A DNA stretch of 64,000 bases from Pseudoalteromonas haloplanktis ATCC 14393 (GCF_000238355.1 NZ_AHCA01000003.1:1-64000); one strand, 5' to 3'. Positions 8,077 to 17,779 are shown, counted from the first letter of the stretch. Translations and numbers: made by a program. The notes: generated from the sequence alone by a model not told the origin.

Positions 8077-8514
8077 TGTGATCACTTTATAAATTTTGGT
8101 GGATGTGGTTTTAACATGTTTTTAATTACTTGTATCATAAAACCGTTAAATAGCAGCTTGTTTGCACAAAATACCATCACTTTTATCATTTAACACCCAG
8201 CCTAATTACCTCGCCGTAAGAATATAAACTCATCACTTCGCAGCGGTCAAAATAAGTGTCGATTAGCTATCTTTAAGCAACATGACCTAACGCATACTCA
8301 TTTTCTTTTGCTCAGGTTTACTAGCAACCGGATGGTGACTTGACTAAACCTATAGAACTAAGCTGTTTTTATTTCATTCAATTATAAGTCGAATAGATAT
8401 ATCTTATAGCCAAACTTTACTTTAGTTTTTTTAATACAGCAGTAAAGTGTCATTATTACAGATCGATTAGTTAAAATCGGTCCCGATTGAATAAATTGCA
8501 CCTAAGGGAACATT
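8077..8514. promoter_or_regulatory. Intergenic region between the symporter and cysK
   Basis: This 438-base divergent region holds no open frame I would call. It contains a ten-base palindrome AGATATATCT (8395-8404) and a palindrome near the cysK start described separately. Promoters for both genes must lie here, but I could not fix a convincing -35/-10 pair. Confidence 0.5.
8475..8488. promoter_or_regulatory. Palindrome just upstream of cysK
   Basis: AATCGG-TC-CCGATT forms two perfect six-base arms 26 bases before the cysK ATG. It could be an operator or a small leader hairpin. CysB control of cysK is known in E. coli, but this site does not resemble the long CysB region, so the binding protein is unknown. 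Confidence 0.4.
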
Positions 8515-9483
8515 ATGTCTACAATTTTTGAAGATAACTCACTCAGTATTGGTAATACACCATTAGTAAAGCTAAACCGTGTAACTACTGGTAATATTTT
8601 TGCTAAAGTTGAATCTCGTAACCCTAGTTTTAGTGTTAAATGCCGTATCGGTGCATCAATGATCTGGGAAGCTGAAAAATCAGGCCAACTCACTAAAGAT
8701 AAAGAATTGATTGAGCCAACGTCAGGGAACACAGGTATTGCACTTGCATTTGTAGCGGCTTCTCGTGGTTACAAACTAACCCTAACAATGCCAAATACCA
8801 TGAGTCTTGAGCGTCGTAAATTGCTAAAAGCACTCGGTGCGAATTTAGTATTAACAGATGGGGCGAAAGGCATGAATGGCGCAATTGAAAAAGCAAAAGA
8901 AATTCAAGCCAGTGATCCTGAAAAATTCATTTTATTACAACAATTTGAAAACCCAGCAAATCCAAAAATTCACTTTGAAACAACAGGTCCTGAAATCTTC
9001 GAAGCAACTGACGGTAACGTTGATTTCTTCGTCGCTGGCGTTGGTACTGGTGGCACAATTACCGGGGTTAGCCGTTATTTGAAACTTGAAAAAGGCCTTG
9101 ATGTTAAATCAATCGCTGTAGAGCCGACAAACTCACCTGTTATCAGCCAAACCTTAGCGGGGGAAGAAATTAAGCCTGGTCCCCATAAAATTCAAGGGAT
9201 TGGTGCAGGTTTCATCCCGGGTAACTTAGATCTCAGTGTCATCGATGGTGCTGAACTTGTTTCAAACGAAGAAGCCATTGAAATGGCTCACAAGCTTATG
9301 AAAGATGAAGGTATCTTAGTTGGTATTTCATCAGGCGCTGCGGTTGTAGCAGCCAAGCGTATTGCTGAGTTGCCTGAGAATGCAGGTAAAAATGTCGTGG
9401 TTATCTTGCCAAGTGCAACTGAACGTTATTTATCAAGCCCACTTTTTGCTGAAGAGTTTTCTGAGCAAGAACTTGTTCAATAA
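8515..9483 (+). CDS. cysK: Cysteine synthase A (O-acetylserine sulfhydrylase)
   Basis: PLP enzyme that makes cysteine from O-acetylserine and sulfide. It is 322 residues and very close to E. coli CysK over its length: [18 protein letters not shown] at the N-terminus, the PLP lysine at residue 42 ([11 protein letters not shown]), the substrate loop PTSGNTG (about 68-74), the phosphate-binding [10 protein letters not shown] (about 177-186) and [17 protein letters not shown]. The last motif and the C-terminal ERYLSSPLF favour CysK over CysM. The ATG at 8515 follows AAGGGAACATT. A strong terminator closes the gene, so it is monocistronic. Confidence 0.97.
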   Translation: MSTIFEDNSLSIGNTPLVKLNRVTTGNIFAKVESRNPSFSVKCRIGASMIWEAEKSGQLTKDKELIEPTSGNTGIALAFVAASRGYKLTLTMPNTMSLERRKLLKALGANLVLTDGAKGMNGAIEKAKEIQASDPEKFILLQQFENPANPKIHFETTGPEIFEATDGNVDFFVAGVGTGGTITGVSRYLKLEKGLDVKSIAVEPTNSPVISQTLAGEEIKPGPHKIQGIGAGFIPGNLDLSVIDGAELVSNEEAIEMAHKLMKDEGILVGISSGAAVVAAKRIAELPENAGKNVVVILPSATERYLSSPLFAEEFSEQELVQ

Positions 9484-9498
9484 CATTATTGCTTTTAT

Positions 9499-9525
9499 AA
9501 AAGGATGCAAAATGCATCCTTTTTT
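9499..9525 (+). terminator. Intrinsic terminator of cysK
   Basis: AAGGATGCA (9501-9509) pairs with TGCATCCTT (9513-9521) over a three-base loop, followed by a T run to 9525. Confidence 0.88.
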
Positions 9526-9623
9526 ATTATTTATTGCCTTAACCGCACTAATTTTTATCGTAAACTTTACATCTGCCACATTTCATCACACACTAAATCA
9601 TCACTAATAAGTCTATTTATCTA

Positions 9624-10064
9624 ATGAAATTATTTTTAACTCTATTTGCTGCTACATTTTTATTGTTAGTAAGCGGCTGCGGCAATGACGATACACCAAG
9701 AGGTGAGAAAAACACGCCAGGAAATAGTGCTGCCCTGTTCTTTGATACACTTTATAACGAACAAGATCTTACTAAAGCCAGTACGATGGCCACCCCAAGA
9801 ATGGCGCGGATCATGATGTCATATGGCACATCCAAGCAGTTTGCTCGTAATTTAGTCAACTTACAATACGATAGTGTGGTGATTGAAGTTGATATGACAA
9901 ATATGAGCTTAAGAGAGCAATACGGTGAGACAGCTAATATCAACTTGATTTTTACTGGCCAGTTTAATGGCAATAAAGTCGATGATATGCGCAGCGTAAA
10001 AATGGTCCGTAAAAAAGGCAATTGGTATGTTGATAAAATTAATGCCGATCCCTTTGCACGTTAA
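9624..10064 (+). CDS. Small lipoprotein, possible NTF2-like/DUF4878-type fold
   Basis: The 146-residue product has a lipoprotein signal peptide (MKLFLTLFAATFLLLVSGC) with lipobox VSGC, cleaved before Cys19, so it should be anchored to a membrane facing the periplasm. The mature part (NSAALFFDTLYNEQDLTKASTM, and a C-terminal VRKKGNWYVDKI) resembles small NTF2/DUF4878-type domains, in which an ordered beta strand carries a conserved W-V pattern. That fold assignment is tentative. It lies 140 bases after cysK but behind its terminator, and is closed by its own terminator. No partner gene is evident. Confidence 0.8.
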   Translation: MKLFLTLFAATFLLLVSGCGNDDTPRGEKNTPGNSAALFFDTLYNEQDLTKASTMATPRMARIMMSYGTSKQFARNLVNLQYDSVVIEVDMTNMSLREQYGETANINLIFTGQFNGNKVDDMRSVKMVRKKGNWYVDKINADPFAR

Positions 10065-10108
10065 AAAGTAGTAATTACCAAAACTAGCTTAGCGCTGGTT
10101 AATTAACA

Positions 10109-10137
10109 AAAAGCCTTGCAGATGCAAGGCTTTCTTT
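10109..10137 (+). terminator. Intrinsic terminator between the lipoprotein and the convergent acyl-CoA dehydrogenase
   Basis: AAGCCTTGCA (10111-10120) pairs with TGCAAGGCTT (10123-10132) across a two-base loop, followed by TTCTTT; the A-rich left side may let it work in both directions. Confidence 0.85.
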
Positions 10138-10165
10138 ATTTCGGCGTAAATCAATTACCCTAAAG

Positions 10166-12442
10166 TTATAATTCACCCGCTTTATAATTATCGACTGCAA
10201 TGGCTTGCTTACGTAAATTATTAGCTCCGTGCAGTTTTTCTGCTTGTTCATCAGTGATCAACTGCTTTTTACGTGCACTGTTAATAGCAGTTTCAATATC
10301 ATGGTTACGATTAAGCGTGCCCTCACGTTGCCATTTTTTCAATCGTTTGAATGCCGCGCTTGTATCATGCATGGCTATAAAGGCATTTTCCATCACCCCT
10401 GTGCCTGCATTTTCGTCCACATGACATAAATGGGTTAGACGATTTCTAAATACCCCGGGTTGAGTCATATGCTCACAGATTTCTTGTGCAATCTCATCAC
10501 TCGGCCTTTGGTAGTGGTTACCAAGCGGAAATACGATACGTTTAAGTATGAAATTAACAACTGGGTTGGAGAAGTTTTTAAAGAAGCCGTCAAATGCTTG
10601 GCCTATTTCAAACAGTGATAGCTCCACCGCATATTTAACAAAAGGCAGGTCAGCCTGTTGACGTCCTTCATCTTCAAAACGTTTAAGAACACAAGATGCC
10701 AAATACAAATGACTTAACACATCACCTAAACGCGCTGAAATCATCTCTTTGCGTTTAAGCTCGCCACCAAGGACTAACATAGCTACATCAGTACTAAACG
10801 CAAGCCCACGGCTCATTCTTCCAAGTTGCTTATAATAGCGTGCTGTAGCACCACATACCGGCGATTTTGCAAAATAGCTACGGGTTAGGCCGTGCACAAA
10901 TGCCATACCCGCGTTAGTAGCTGCAAAGATAATATGTTGCAACAACAGTGCATCGAACTCTTTTAATGCTAAATCATCATCTTCCATTGCCGCAGCTTCC
11001 ATTTCTTTGAGTACAAATGGATGGCAACGTGTTGCACCTTGACCAAAAATCATCAAATTACGGGTTAAAATATTTGCCCCTTCAACTGTGATTGAGACCG
11101 GAATACCCATGTAGCCATGGGCTAAATAGTTATTTGGTCCAACTTGTATTCCTTTGCCTGAATGAATATCCATTGCATCATTCATCACTGTACGACCCAT
11201 TTCGGTCATATGGTATTTAGCAATAGCCGTGACCACAGACGGGCTTAATTTAAGGTCGATTGCGCCTGCAGTCATTAAACGACATGATTCTAAACTATAA
11301 GTAAGCCCGCCAATACGTGCCAGTGCTTCTTGTACGCCTTCAAACTGACCAATAGATACACCAAATTGTTGGCGAACTGTGGCATACGCAGATGTCATTC
11401 GAGCACATAAGTGACCTGTTGCACTGCTAAGCGCAGGTAATGAAATACCACGCCCTGCACTTAAGCATTCGACCAACATGCGCCAGCCTCGCCCAGCACC
11501 TTGTTGACCACCAATGATCCAATCAAGCGGAATGAATACATCTTTTCCGTACGTTGTACCATTCATAAACGCCATATTAAGAGGAAAGTGACGCTCTCCG
11601 GTTTCAACGCCTGGGTGATCTGTGGGGATCAGCGCACAGGTAATACCAAGTTCTTTTTGTTTACCTAGTAAGCCATCCGGATCATACATTTTAAAAGCAA
11701 GACCAAGAACTGTCGCCACAGGGGCAAGTGTAATATAACGCTTTGACCAATTTAAGCGCAGGCCCAACACTTTTTTACCTTCAAACTCACCTTTACAGAC
11801 CACACCAGAATCAGGAATACTGCCTGCATCTGAACCGGCTTCTGGGCCTGTAAGTGCAAAACAAGGCACATCTTGACCATTAGCTAAACTGGGTAACCAA
11901 CGTTGCTGCTGTTCTTTGGTACCATAATGTAATAACAATTCACCCGGGCCTAAGCTGTTAGGTACCATAACGGTTACAGCGGCGGTTAAGCTTTTAGTCG
12001 CAATTTTAGCAACTATGGTCGAGTTTGCGATTGCTGAGAACTGCCGACCACCAAATTTTTCTGGAATAATCATCGCAAAGAAACCCTGCGTTTTTAAGTA
12101 ATCCCATACCTCTTTTGGCAAGTCTTTATCTTTTTGCACTATTTGATAGTCATCAAGCATTGCTAATAGTGTTTCGACTTCGTTGTCTAAAAATGCTCGT
12201 TCTTTCTCACTAAGTTCGGGTTTTGGGTAACTATGTAATAGCTGCCAATCAGGATTACCACTAAACAGCTCTCCATCCCACCACACATCTCCGGCTTCCA
12301 TCGCCTCTCGCTCAGTTTGCGAAAGCGGCGGAAGTACTTTTTTAAACATTTTAAATGTCGGGCGGCTAACTAAATTTAAGCGAATATCTTTGACCGCAAA
12401 AATAACGATGACGACCACCAGTAACAAGATAAATACTGACAT
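10166..12442 (-). CDS. FadE-like acyl-CoA dehydrogenase, paralogue of the gene at 49783
   Basis: FAD-dependent enzyme for the first step of fatty-acid beta-oxidation. The 758-residue product is in the long FadE class: an N-terminal membrane helix (about residues 2-18), then the acyl-CoA dehydrogenase N-terminal, middle and C-terminal domains (YGTKEQQQRWLPSLANG; CFALTGPEAGSDAGSIPD; DIHSGKGIQVGPNNYLAHGY; VEGANILTRNLMIFGQGA) and a FadE-specific C-terminal extension. It is about 60 residues shorter than the 818-residue paralogue, mainly in the membrane part. Its upstream region lacks the FadR-type site seen at the paralogue. RBS AAGGA precedes the ATG. Chain-length preference is unknown. Confidence 0.9.
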   Translation of the reverse strand: MSVFILLLVVVIVIFAVKDIRLNLVSRPTFKMFKKVLPPLSQTEREAMEAGDVWWDGELFSGNPDWQLLHSYPKPELSEKERAFLDNEVETLLAMLDDYQIVQKDKDLPKEVWDYLKTQGFFAMIIPEKFGGRQFSAIANSTIVAKIATKSLTAAVTVMVPNSLGPGELLLHYGTKEQQQRWLPSLANGQDVPCFALTGPEAGSDAGSIPDSGVVCKGEFEGKKVLGLRLNWSKRYITLAPVATVLGLAFKMYDPDGLLGKQKELGITCALIPTDHPGVETGERHFPLNMAFMNGTTYGKDVFIPLDWIIGGQQGAGRGWRMLVECLSAGRGISLPALSSATGHLCARMTSAYATVRQQFGVSIGQFEGVQEALARIGGLTYSLESCRLMTAGAIDLKLSPSVVTAIAKYHMTEMGRTVMNDAMDIHSGKGIQVGPNNYLAHGYMGIPVSITVEGANILTRNLMIFGQGATRCHPFVLKEMEAAAMEDDDLALKEFDALLLQHIIFAATNAGMAFVHGLTRSYFAKSPVCGATARYYKQLGRMSRGLAFSTDVAMLVLGGELKRKEMISARLGDVLSHLYLASCVLKRFEDEGRQQADLPFVKYAVELSLFEIGQAFDGFFKNFSNPVVNFILKRIVFPLGNHYQRPSDEIAQEICEHMTQPGVFRNRLTHLCHVDENAGTGVMENAFIAMHDTSAAFKRLKKWQREGTLNRNHDIETAINSARKKQLITDEQAEKLHGANNLRKQAIAVDNYKAGEL

Positions 12443-12623
12443 GAAAACTATCCTTATTAATTAATGAAATGCATTGGCTTAATTATGACCGATCCTTTAA
12501 TAAATACAATGTCACTGTAAACTTGCATTGCCCTGCATAGTAACACCAATTCTTGATATAGTTTGCCTAACATAGAGACGCTGCTATTATCCTATGCGAT
12601 AAATAACAAATATAAGGGTCAAC

Positions 12624-14471
12624 ATGACTACTCCACATTTTAAGCGCAGTCTGAGCGCGATAATGGTTGCCAGTACATTGGCATTAACTGGCTGTAACCA
12701 AGAAGCAAATAACACTCCAGCACAAGCTGCTACTGGCCCAGCGCCAGTAACTGCAAACGATGCACAAGCTTTTTTAGATGCCACAGAGCAAGAGCTCAGC
12801 GCGCTATACTTAGAATCCAGCCGCGCAGAATGGATTTACGCAAACTTTATTACACATGATACCTCGGCACTATCAGCAGAAGTAAACCGTAAAATGACCG
12901 CCGCGGTGGTTCGTCTAGCAAACGAAGCAGCACGGTTTGACTCATTTGAGCTTGATTACGATGCTCGTCGTAAGCTCGATAAATTAAAATTAGCCCTCAC
13001 TTTACCTGCTCCACAAGATGCCGAAAAAACAGCAAAATTATCACAGCTTGTGGCTGAACTTGGCGGTATGTACGGTAAAGGAAAATACTGTAAAGACGAC
13101 GGTAGCTGTTTAAGCCTTGGTGATATGACAGCAACAATGGCCACCAGTCGTGATTATAACGAGCTGCTCGATTTATGGCAGGGCTGGCGCCAGGTTTCAA
13201 AGCCAATGCGACCACTGTATGAGCAGCAAGTTGTATTAACCAATGAAGGCGCAAAAGAGCTTGGTTATGCTGACACAGGCGCAATGTGGCGTAGTAAATA
13301 CGATATGCCAGCGGATGACTTTGCAACAGAGCTTGATCGTATCTGGGGCCAAGTAAAACCACTGTATGACTCGCTGCATTGTCATGTTCGTGCCAAGTTG
13401 GGTGAAAAGTATGGCGAAGATAAAGTACCACAAGATCAACCAATTCCTGCACATTTATTAGGTAATATGTGGGCACAAACATGGGGCAATATTTACGATG
13501 TCGTTGCGCCTGAAAATGCCGATCCTGGCTATGACGTCACCGCATTACTCGCCGAGCATAACTACGATGAACTAAAAATGGTGCAAGGCGCTGAGAAATT
13601 TTTTACATCAATGGGCTTTGCACCTCTACCTGAGACTTTTTATGAACGTTCGTTATTCACCAAGCCTGCTGATCGTGATGTTCAATGCCACGCCTCTGCG
13701 TGGAATATAGACAGCAAAGACGATCTACGCATAAAAATGTGTATTCAGCGTACTGGCGAAGAATTCTCAGTTATTCACCATGAGTTAGGTCACAACTTTT
13801 ATCAACGCGCTTACAATACCCAACCGCTTTATTATCAAGAAAGTGCTAACGACGGTTTCCACGAAGCCATTGGCGATACCATTGCACTTTCGGTAACGCC
13901 TGGTTACTTAAAAGAAATTGGTTTATTAGAGCAAGTTCCTGATGAATCAAAAGACATTGGCTTACTGATGAAAATGGCGCTGGATAAAGTCGCGTTTATA
14001 CCATTTGGTTTACTTGTGGATCAATGGCGTTGGCAAGTATTCTCTGGTGCGGTAACGCCTGAAAACTACAATAAGGCATGGTGGGAATTACGTGAAAAAT
14101 ACCAAGGTGTAAAAGCACCTATCGCACGAAGCGAAGCTGACTTTGATCCAGGTGCAAAATACCATGTGCCAGGTAACACACCGTATACCCGTTACTTCTT
14201 AGCGCATATTTTACAGTTTGATTTCCACCGTAGTTTATGTGAAATTGCTGGTAACAAAGAAGCCATTCATCGCTGTTCAGTATATAACTCTAAAGAAGCC
14301 GGTGAAAAACTCAATGCGATGCTAGAAATGGGTTCAAGCCGCCCTTGGCAAGAAGCATTAGCCACCATAACAGGTAAGCCTGAAATGGATGCAACAGCCC
14401 TACTTGATTACTTTGCACCACTGCAAAAATACCTTGATGAGCAAAATAAAGGCCGTCAATGTGGTTGGTAA
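12624..14471 (+). CDS. M2-family peptidyl-dipeptidase (ACE-like) lipoprotein
   Basis: Zinc peptidyl-dipeptidase related to angiotensin-converting enzyme, expected to remove C-terminal dipeptides outside the cytoplasm. The signal peptide ends in lipobox LTGC (Cys24). The zinc site HHELGHNFYQRAY (HExxH, about residues 385-397) is followed by the downstream glutamate in ESANDGFHEAIGDT. Other M2 marks are FMSMGFxxLPxxFYERS-like sequence near 330-345 and the C-terminal region YTRYFLAHILQFDFH. 615 residues is normal for bacterial M2 enzymes. The ATG at 12624 follows AAGGGTCAAC. It fits a protein-degrading marine life style. It is divergent from the acyl-CoA dehydrogenase. Confidence 0.94.
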   Translation: MTTPHFKRSLSAIMVASTLALTGCNQEANNTPAQAATGPAPVTANDAQAFLDATEQELSALYLESSRAEWIYANFITHDTSALSAEVNRKMTAAVVRLANEAARFDSFELDYDARRKLDKLKLALTLPAPQDAEKTAKLSQLVAELGGMYGKGKYCKDDGSCLSLGDMTATMATSRDYNELLDLWQGWRQVSKPMRPLYEQQVVLTNEGAKELGYADTGAMWRSKYDMPADDFATELDRIWGQVKPLYDSLHCHVRAKLGEKYGEDKVPQDQPIPAHLLGNMWAQTWGNIYDVVAPENADPGYDVTALLAEHNYDELKMVQGAEKFFTSMGFAPLPETFYERSLFTKPADRDVQCHASAWNIDSKDDLRIKMCIQRTGEEFSVIHHELGHNFYQRAYNTQPLYYQESANDGFHEAIGDTIALSVTPGYLKEIGLLEQVPDESKDIGLLMKMALDKVAFIPFGLLVDQWRWQVFSGAVTPENYNKAWWELREKYQGVKAPIARSEADFDPGAKYHVPGNTPYTRYFLAHILQFDFHRSLCEIAGNKEAIHRCSVYNSKEAGEKLNAMLEMGSSRPWQEALATITGKPEMDATALLDYFAPLQKYLDEQNKGRQCGW

Positions 14472-14497
14472 GTAAACTAGTTAAATAGCAAAAATGC

Positions 14498-14527
14498 AAA
14501 AGCCCGCTCAATTGAGCGGGCTTTTTT
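14498..14527. terminator. Bidirectional terminator between the M2 peptidase and the porin
   Basis: A near-perfect palindrome, AGCCCGCTCA-ATTGAGCGGGCT, is followed by six T on the plus strand; A-rich sequence on the left gives a T-rich tail for the minus strand. Confidence 0.9.
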
Positions 14528-14556
14528 AGTATTGCAGTACTAAATTTACAGTTTGA

Positions 14557-15351
14557 TTAGAACTGTAAGCTTACATTTGCAAAGTAAGCGTCATAACCAG
14601 AATCATCCCAGTTATTACCGTAACCTGCTTTTAAACCAACATTTTTGTTGAAGAAATGTTGAGCACCAAACGTGTAATCATCGTTTTTGTTAAATGTAAC
14701 AAACGCTGATGTTGCTTTAGTGAAGTAGTAGTTAGATTCTAACTCCCATGAAGATGAGCGATTATCATCATCTGATACAGTACCTTCAACAGTTAGGAAG
14801 TTACCTTGCTTAAGATCCATGAAGTATTTAGCGTTCACGGCGCGGTAATCAAACTCGTCATCAGATGTTACGGTGAAACCGATGTAATCTGTGCTGTTTA
14901 ACTGGTGGTTGTATGCTAAATCAAATAAAACACGATTTTCGCCATCTTCAACATCTTCAAATGTTGCTTTTAAAAGAAGATTAGGATTAAAGAAGTAACC
15001 TGCAGACAGTTTAATTACATCAGTGCTTGAACCAGCGTCAATGTCATTATTGCTGTACTCTGCACCTAGAACAAAATCTTGTAAGAAATATTCACCACCA
15101 ATGGTAGCTACATCATTTAAATCATCATCGCTGTATGCACCATAAACATTAGTTTGCTTATTGATATACTCGAATTGGTCGTAAGGACCTAAAGTCGTTT
15201 TTGGAGAGAAGTAATACGTTGAATCAATGCTCACTTTGTCATTGCCATCAGTATCCATATATCCTAAATGGCTAATTGACTGATAGTTGTCCGCAGCAGT
15301 CGCGGCGCTTGAAAGAAGAATACTCGAAATAATAACTGCTAATTTTTTCAT
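14557..15351 (-). CDS. Putative outer-membrane porin (Porin_7 type)
   Basis: The 264-residue product has a Sec signal peptide (MKKLAVIISSILLSSAATAA, cleavage after AATAA) and a mature part made of alternating aromatic beta strands ending in a terminal phenylalanine (YFANVSLQF), the usual BamA recognition signature of outer-membrane barrels. The acidic, glycine-poor composition with repeated Y-F strand ends matches the putative porins common in Alteromonadales. I chose the ATG at 15351 over the upstream in-frame start at 15432, because AGGGA lies nine bases before it and the signal peptide begins there. Solute specificity is unknown. Confidence 0.8.
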   Translation of the reverse strand: MKKLAVIISSILLSSAATAADNYQSISHLGYMDTDGNDKVSIDSTYYFSPKTTLGPYDQFEYINKQTNVYGAYSDDDLNDVATIGGEYFLQDFVLGAEYSNNDIDAGSSTDVIKLSAGYFFNPNLLLKATFEDVEDGENRVLFDLAYNHQLNSTDYIGFTVTSDDEFDYRAVNAKYFMDLKQGNFLTVEGTVSDDDNRSSSWELESNYYFTKATSAFVTFNKNDDYTFGAQHFFNKNVGLKAGYGNNWDDSGYDAYFANVSLQF

Positions 15352-15496
15352 AAAAGATTTCCCTATTTTACATTGTTGATTGCTACATGTTTTAACCGAT
15401 TGGCTAAGACGGGGACATGCTAACGCGAACAAACTGAATGGAAACTTAACTAAGTAATTGTATTAATTATGAAAATGTAAAATTTTGTAGGTTATT

Positions 15497-15534
15497 GTAA
15501 AAATAATGTGGCCATTATTGAAACAATCGCCACA
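15497..15534 (-). terminator. Probable terminator of the ABC/PH-domain operon
   Basis: TGTGGC (15507-15512) pairs with GCCACA (15529-15534), with a further ATTG/CAAT inner stem. On the minus strand it is followed by TTATTTTT. It lies about 20 bases after the PH-domain gene. Confidence 0.55.
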
Positions 15535-15552
15535 ATCCATTTATTCTAATAT

Positions 15553-15927
15553 TTACAGTGCATATTGACTAATGATGCGATAAACATCATTGATGTTATC
15601 ACCGGATTTGAAATCTTTACTAATTGGAGTTGGATCAGAGCCAACCCAAATTTTTAATTCCGCATCTAAATCAAAGTGCCCAGCACTTTCTTTACTAAAC
15701 TTAGTAATTTTTGAATAAGCGATACTGATCATTTCCATTTTTGAGCCTGTTACTCCCTGCTTGTCGAGTAAAATTAAGCGCTTATTAGTAAAAATAAACA
15801 TATCGCGCACAACTTTATAGGCTTTTTCTACTTGCTCTCCCTCAATCAAGGTATTCGCTAGTACTTTTTCTAAATCACCGTCATCAACTTCGCTGGCATT
15901 GCCCATTAATCCACTTAATAAACCCAT
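15553..15927 (-). CDS. Bacterial PH-domain protein (bPH_1-like)
   Basis: The 124-residue product lacks a signal peptide or membrane segment. From about residue 25 it reads as a bacterial pleckstrin-homology domain: LIEGEQVEKAYKVVRDMFIFTNKRLILLDKQG, then YSKITKFSKESAG and the strand ELKIWVGSDPTPISKDF, ending in a helix (NDVYRIISQYAL). Such domains in this family form ring-like oligomers; the cellular role is unclear. Its ATG overlaps the stop of the upstream ABC ATPase gene by one base (TAATG), so the two are translationally coupled. A link to exporter function is inferred from this coupling only. Confidence 0.85.
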   Translation of the reverse strand: MGLLSGLMGNASEVDDGDLEKVLANTLIEGEQVEKAYKVVRDMFIFTNKRLILLDKQGVTGSKMEMISIAYSKITKFSKESAGHFDLDAELKIWVGSDPTPISKDFKSGDNINDVYRIISQYAL

Positions 15928-16841
15928 TATACTGTCTCCTGTTTAAAAATTTGATTCTCTAATGTGTGTCCATTTACTAATTGACGATATCGCCACCCTT
16001 GCTGATAACAATATTGTAATAGCGTTATATCAAAGGGTGTGGCTGCTTTTTGATACTCAACAACATATTCTTTCGCTTGGCTCATATAGACCTTAGATAC
16101 CCCTGCCAATGCCTGAATTTTTGCCTCAACATCAGCATATTGCTCATTTAATAACAAGGTAATAAAGCCAGTTTGCTGTTCATTGCTATTATTTTGCTTG
16201 GGGTGCGCGGTGAGCTTTCCTTTATCAAGGTGCAGTACATGTGAACATAACCGTTCTAGCTCGGTCAGATCGTGTGAGCTTAAAATAAACGTCGCCTCAG
16301 AACTTAATTCTGAAACTAATTGACGTATTTCACGAGCATGAATGGGATCAAGCCCTGCGGTGGCTTCATCCAGCATCACAATTTGCGGTTTACCGATCAG
16401 TGCCTGCCCTATTGTGACCCGTTTGCGCATACCATGCGATAAATCATCGGCGCGTTGCTTCGCTGCTTCCGCTAAGCCTACAAGCTCCAAAACACGGATT
16501 GCTTCAGCTTGACTTTGTTTACTTGAAAGCCCTTGCAACTGGCCATAAAACGCGAGTTGATGAGAAATACTAAAACGGGGATCAAGTTGCGCATCTTGCG
16601 GCAGCGCACTGAGTTTGCCAAATAACTCACTGCTGCCAGGGTTATAGCCTAAAATGCTGAGCGTGCCTTTAGTTGGTAATATATAACCACATAACAGGCT
16701 AAACAATGTGGTTTTACCTGCCCCATTAGGTCCGACTAACGCAACTGGCGCACCTTTTTGAATCTCAAAACTCACATTATCAAGTGCTAATTTACTGCCG
16801 AACTGCTTAGTTAAAGCTGTTGCCTGTATTAATGTGCTCAT
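15927..16841 (-). CDS. ABC transporter ATP-binding protein
   Basis: ATPase subunit of an ABC-2 type exporter, 304 residues. Walker A is VGPNGAGKTT (about 36-45), the Q-loop lies near ALPQDAQLD, the signature is the variant LSHGMRKR, Walker B is IVMLDEATAGLD, and the switch histidine is in SSHDLTEL. The last 90 residues form a non-ATPase domain of the kind found on CcmA/NatA-like subunits. Its ATG overlaps the upstream permease by four bases and has a strong SD (AAGGAGTTCCTT). The exported substrate is unknown. Confidence 0.93.
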   Translation of the reverse strand: MSTLIQATALTKQFGSKLALDNVSFEIQKGAPVALVGPNGAGKTTLFSLLCGYILPTKGTLSILGYNPGSSELFGKLSALPQDAQLDPRFSISHQLAFYGQLQGLSSKQSQAEAIRVLELVGLAEAAKQRADDLSHGMRKRVTIGQALIGKPQIVMLDEATAGLDPIHAREIRQLVSELSSEATFILSSHDLTELERLCSHVLHLDKGKLTAHPKQNNSNEQQTGFITLLLNEQYADVEAKIQALAGVSKVYMSQAKEYVVEYQKAATPFDITLLQYCYQQGWRYRQLVNGHTLENQIFKQETV

Positions 16842-17656
16842 AAGGAACTCCTTGCAAAAATACGCTGGGCTAGGGCTAACATAACCACAGTTTGAATAAC
16901 GGGAATACCTAAACTATTAAACAATCCTGCATTCTGCCCCGCCATTTGATCTAACTGTACTCCAGGAAAAATATAATCAAGCATGGCCATTGCGGGAATT
17001 TGCCAACTCAATAGACCAACAACAATATTTCCGCCAGCAAAAAATAACACGGCCAGCACCACGGTTAAACGTGCCGAACGCGCAAAGGTATTTAATAAAG
17101 TCATCAGTGCTATAAAGGGTAAAACGGCTATTAAAAGGTAACAGAACAACATGAAACTGCGACTAAGCCCCGTCATTAATAATGCCGGCTCACGAAATGC
17201 CATTACCGCGACAGCCGCTACTAAGGTCACAATTAACAGCGCGGCCAAAATAAACACTTGCCCTAAAAACCGACCAAATAGCATTTCGTTACGGGTCGCT
17301 CTTAAAGATAAAAATCTAAGCGTGCCTCGCTGCTTATCACCAACGAGTTGGTCACTGCATAAAAATAAGCAAAAACTGGGGAAACTGTATAATGCAATTA
17401 ACCAATACATGGCAAGCTCAGCCTCAGGCCAATCGAGCAATTTACTTAATCCTATAGCACCAAACACTTGCTGTGCTAATTCGGCTATCTCGGGAGAGCT
17501 GATCAAACTTACCGCTTGACCAATTGGATAACGTAAAATGAGTAACCAACAAATTGCAAAAGCAGCAACAGCCAGCAAGCCACGTTTAGTCAAAAATAAC
17601 CTTACCAATTCAAACTGGGCAATGTTTAATAATCGCTGTGGGTGTAATTGTGACAC
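16838..17656 (-). CDS. ABC-2 type transporter permease
   Basis: The 272-residue integral membrane protein has about six hydrophobic segments, starting with LLAVAAFAICWLLILRY (about residues 28-44). The cytoplasmic sequence SDQLVGDKQRGTLRFLSLRATRNEMLFGRFLGQ is typical of ABC-2 permeases of the NosY/NatB kind. The start is a GTG at 17656 behind TAGGAATACCT. First gene of the permease-ATPase-PH operon. Confidence 0.88.
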   Translation of the reverse strand: MSQLHPQRLLNIAQFELVRLFLTKRGLLAVAAFAICWLLILRYPIGQAVSLISSPEIAELAQQVFGAIGLSKLLDWPEAELAMYWLIALYSFPSFCLFLCSDQLVGDKQRGTLRFLSLRATRNEMLFGRFLGQVFILAALLIVTLVAAVAVMAFREPALLMTGLSRSFMLFCYLLIAVLPFIALMTLLNTFARSARLTVVLAVLFFAGGNIVVGLLSWQIPAMAMLDYIFPGVQLDQMAGQNAGLFNSLGIPVIQTVVMLALAQRIFARSSL

Positions 17657-17717
17657 AGGTATTCCTATTTAATTGATATACAGCTTACACTAAGTGCAAA
17701 CGTGTTGAATTACTAGC

Positions 17718-17744
17718 AAAAAAAAGCCCACCGAATGGTGAGCT
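17718..17744 (-). terminator. Intrinsic terminator of metC
   Basis: On the minus strand AGCTCACC and GGTGGGCT pair around a four-base loop with one mismatch, followed by eight T. It lies about 36 bases after the metC stop. Confidence 0.8.
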
Positions 17745-17779
17745 CTGTAACAATAGATTAAAATGTAACAAGCAAACGC

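Noticed and set aside
9512..9607. Hydrophobic 31-residue peptide (MHPFLLFIALTAL...)
   Set aside because: Its start lies in the cysK terminator and it has no ribosome binding site of its own.
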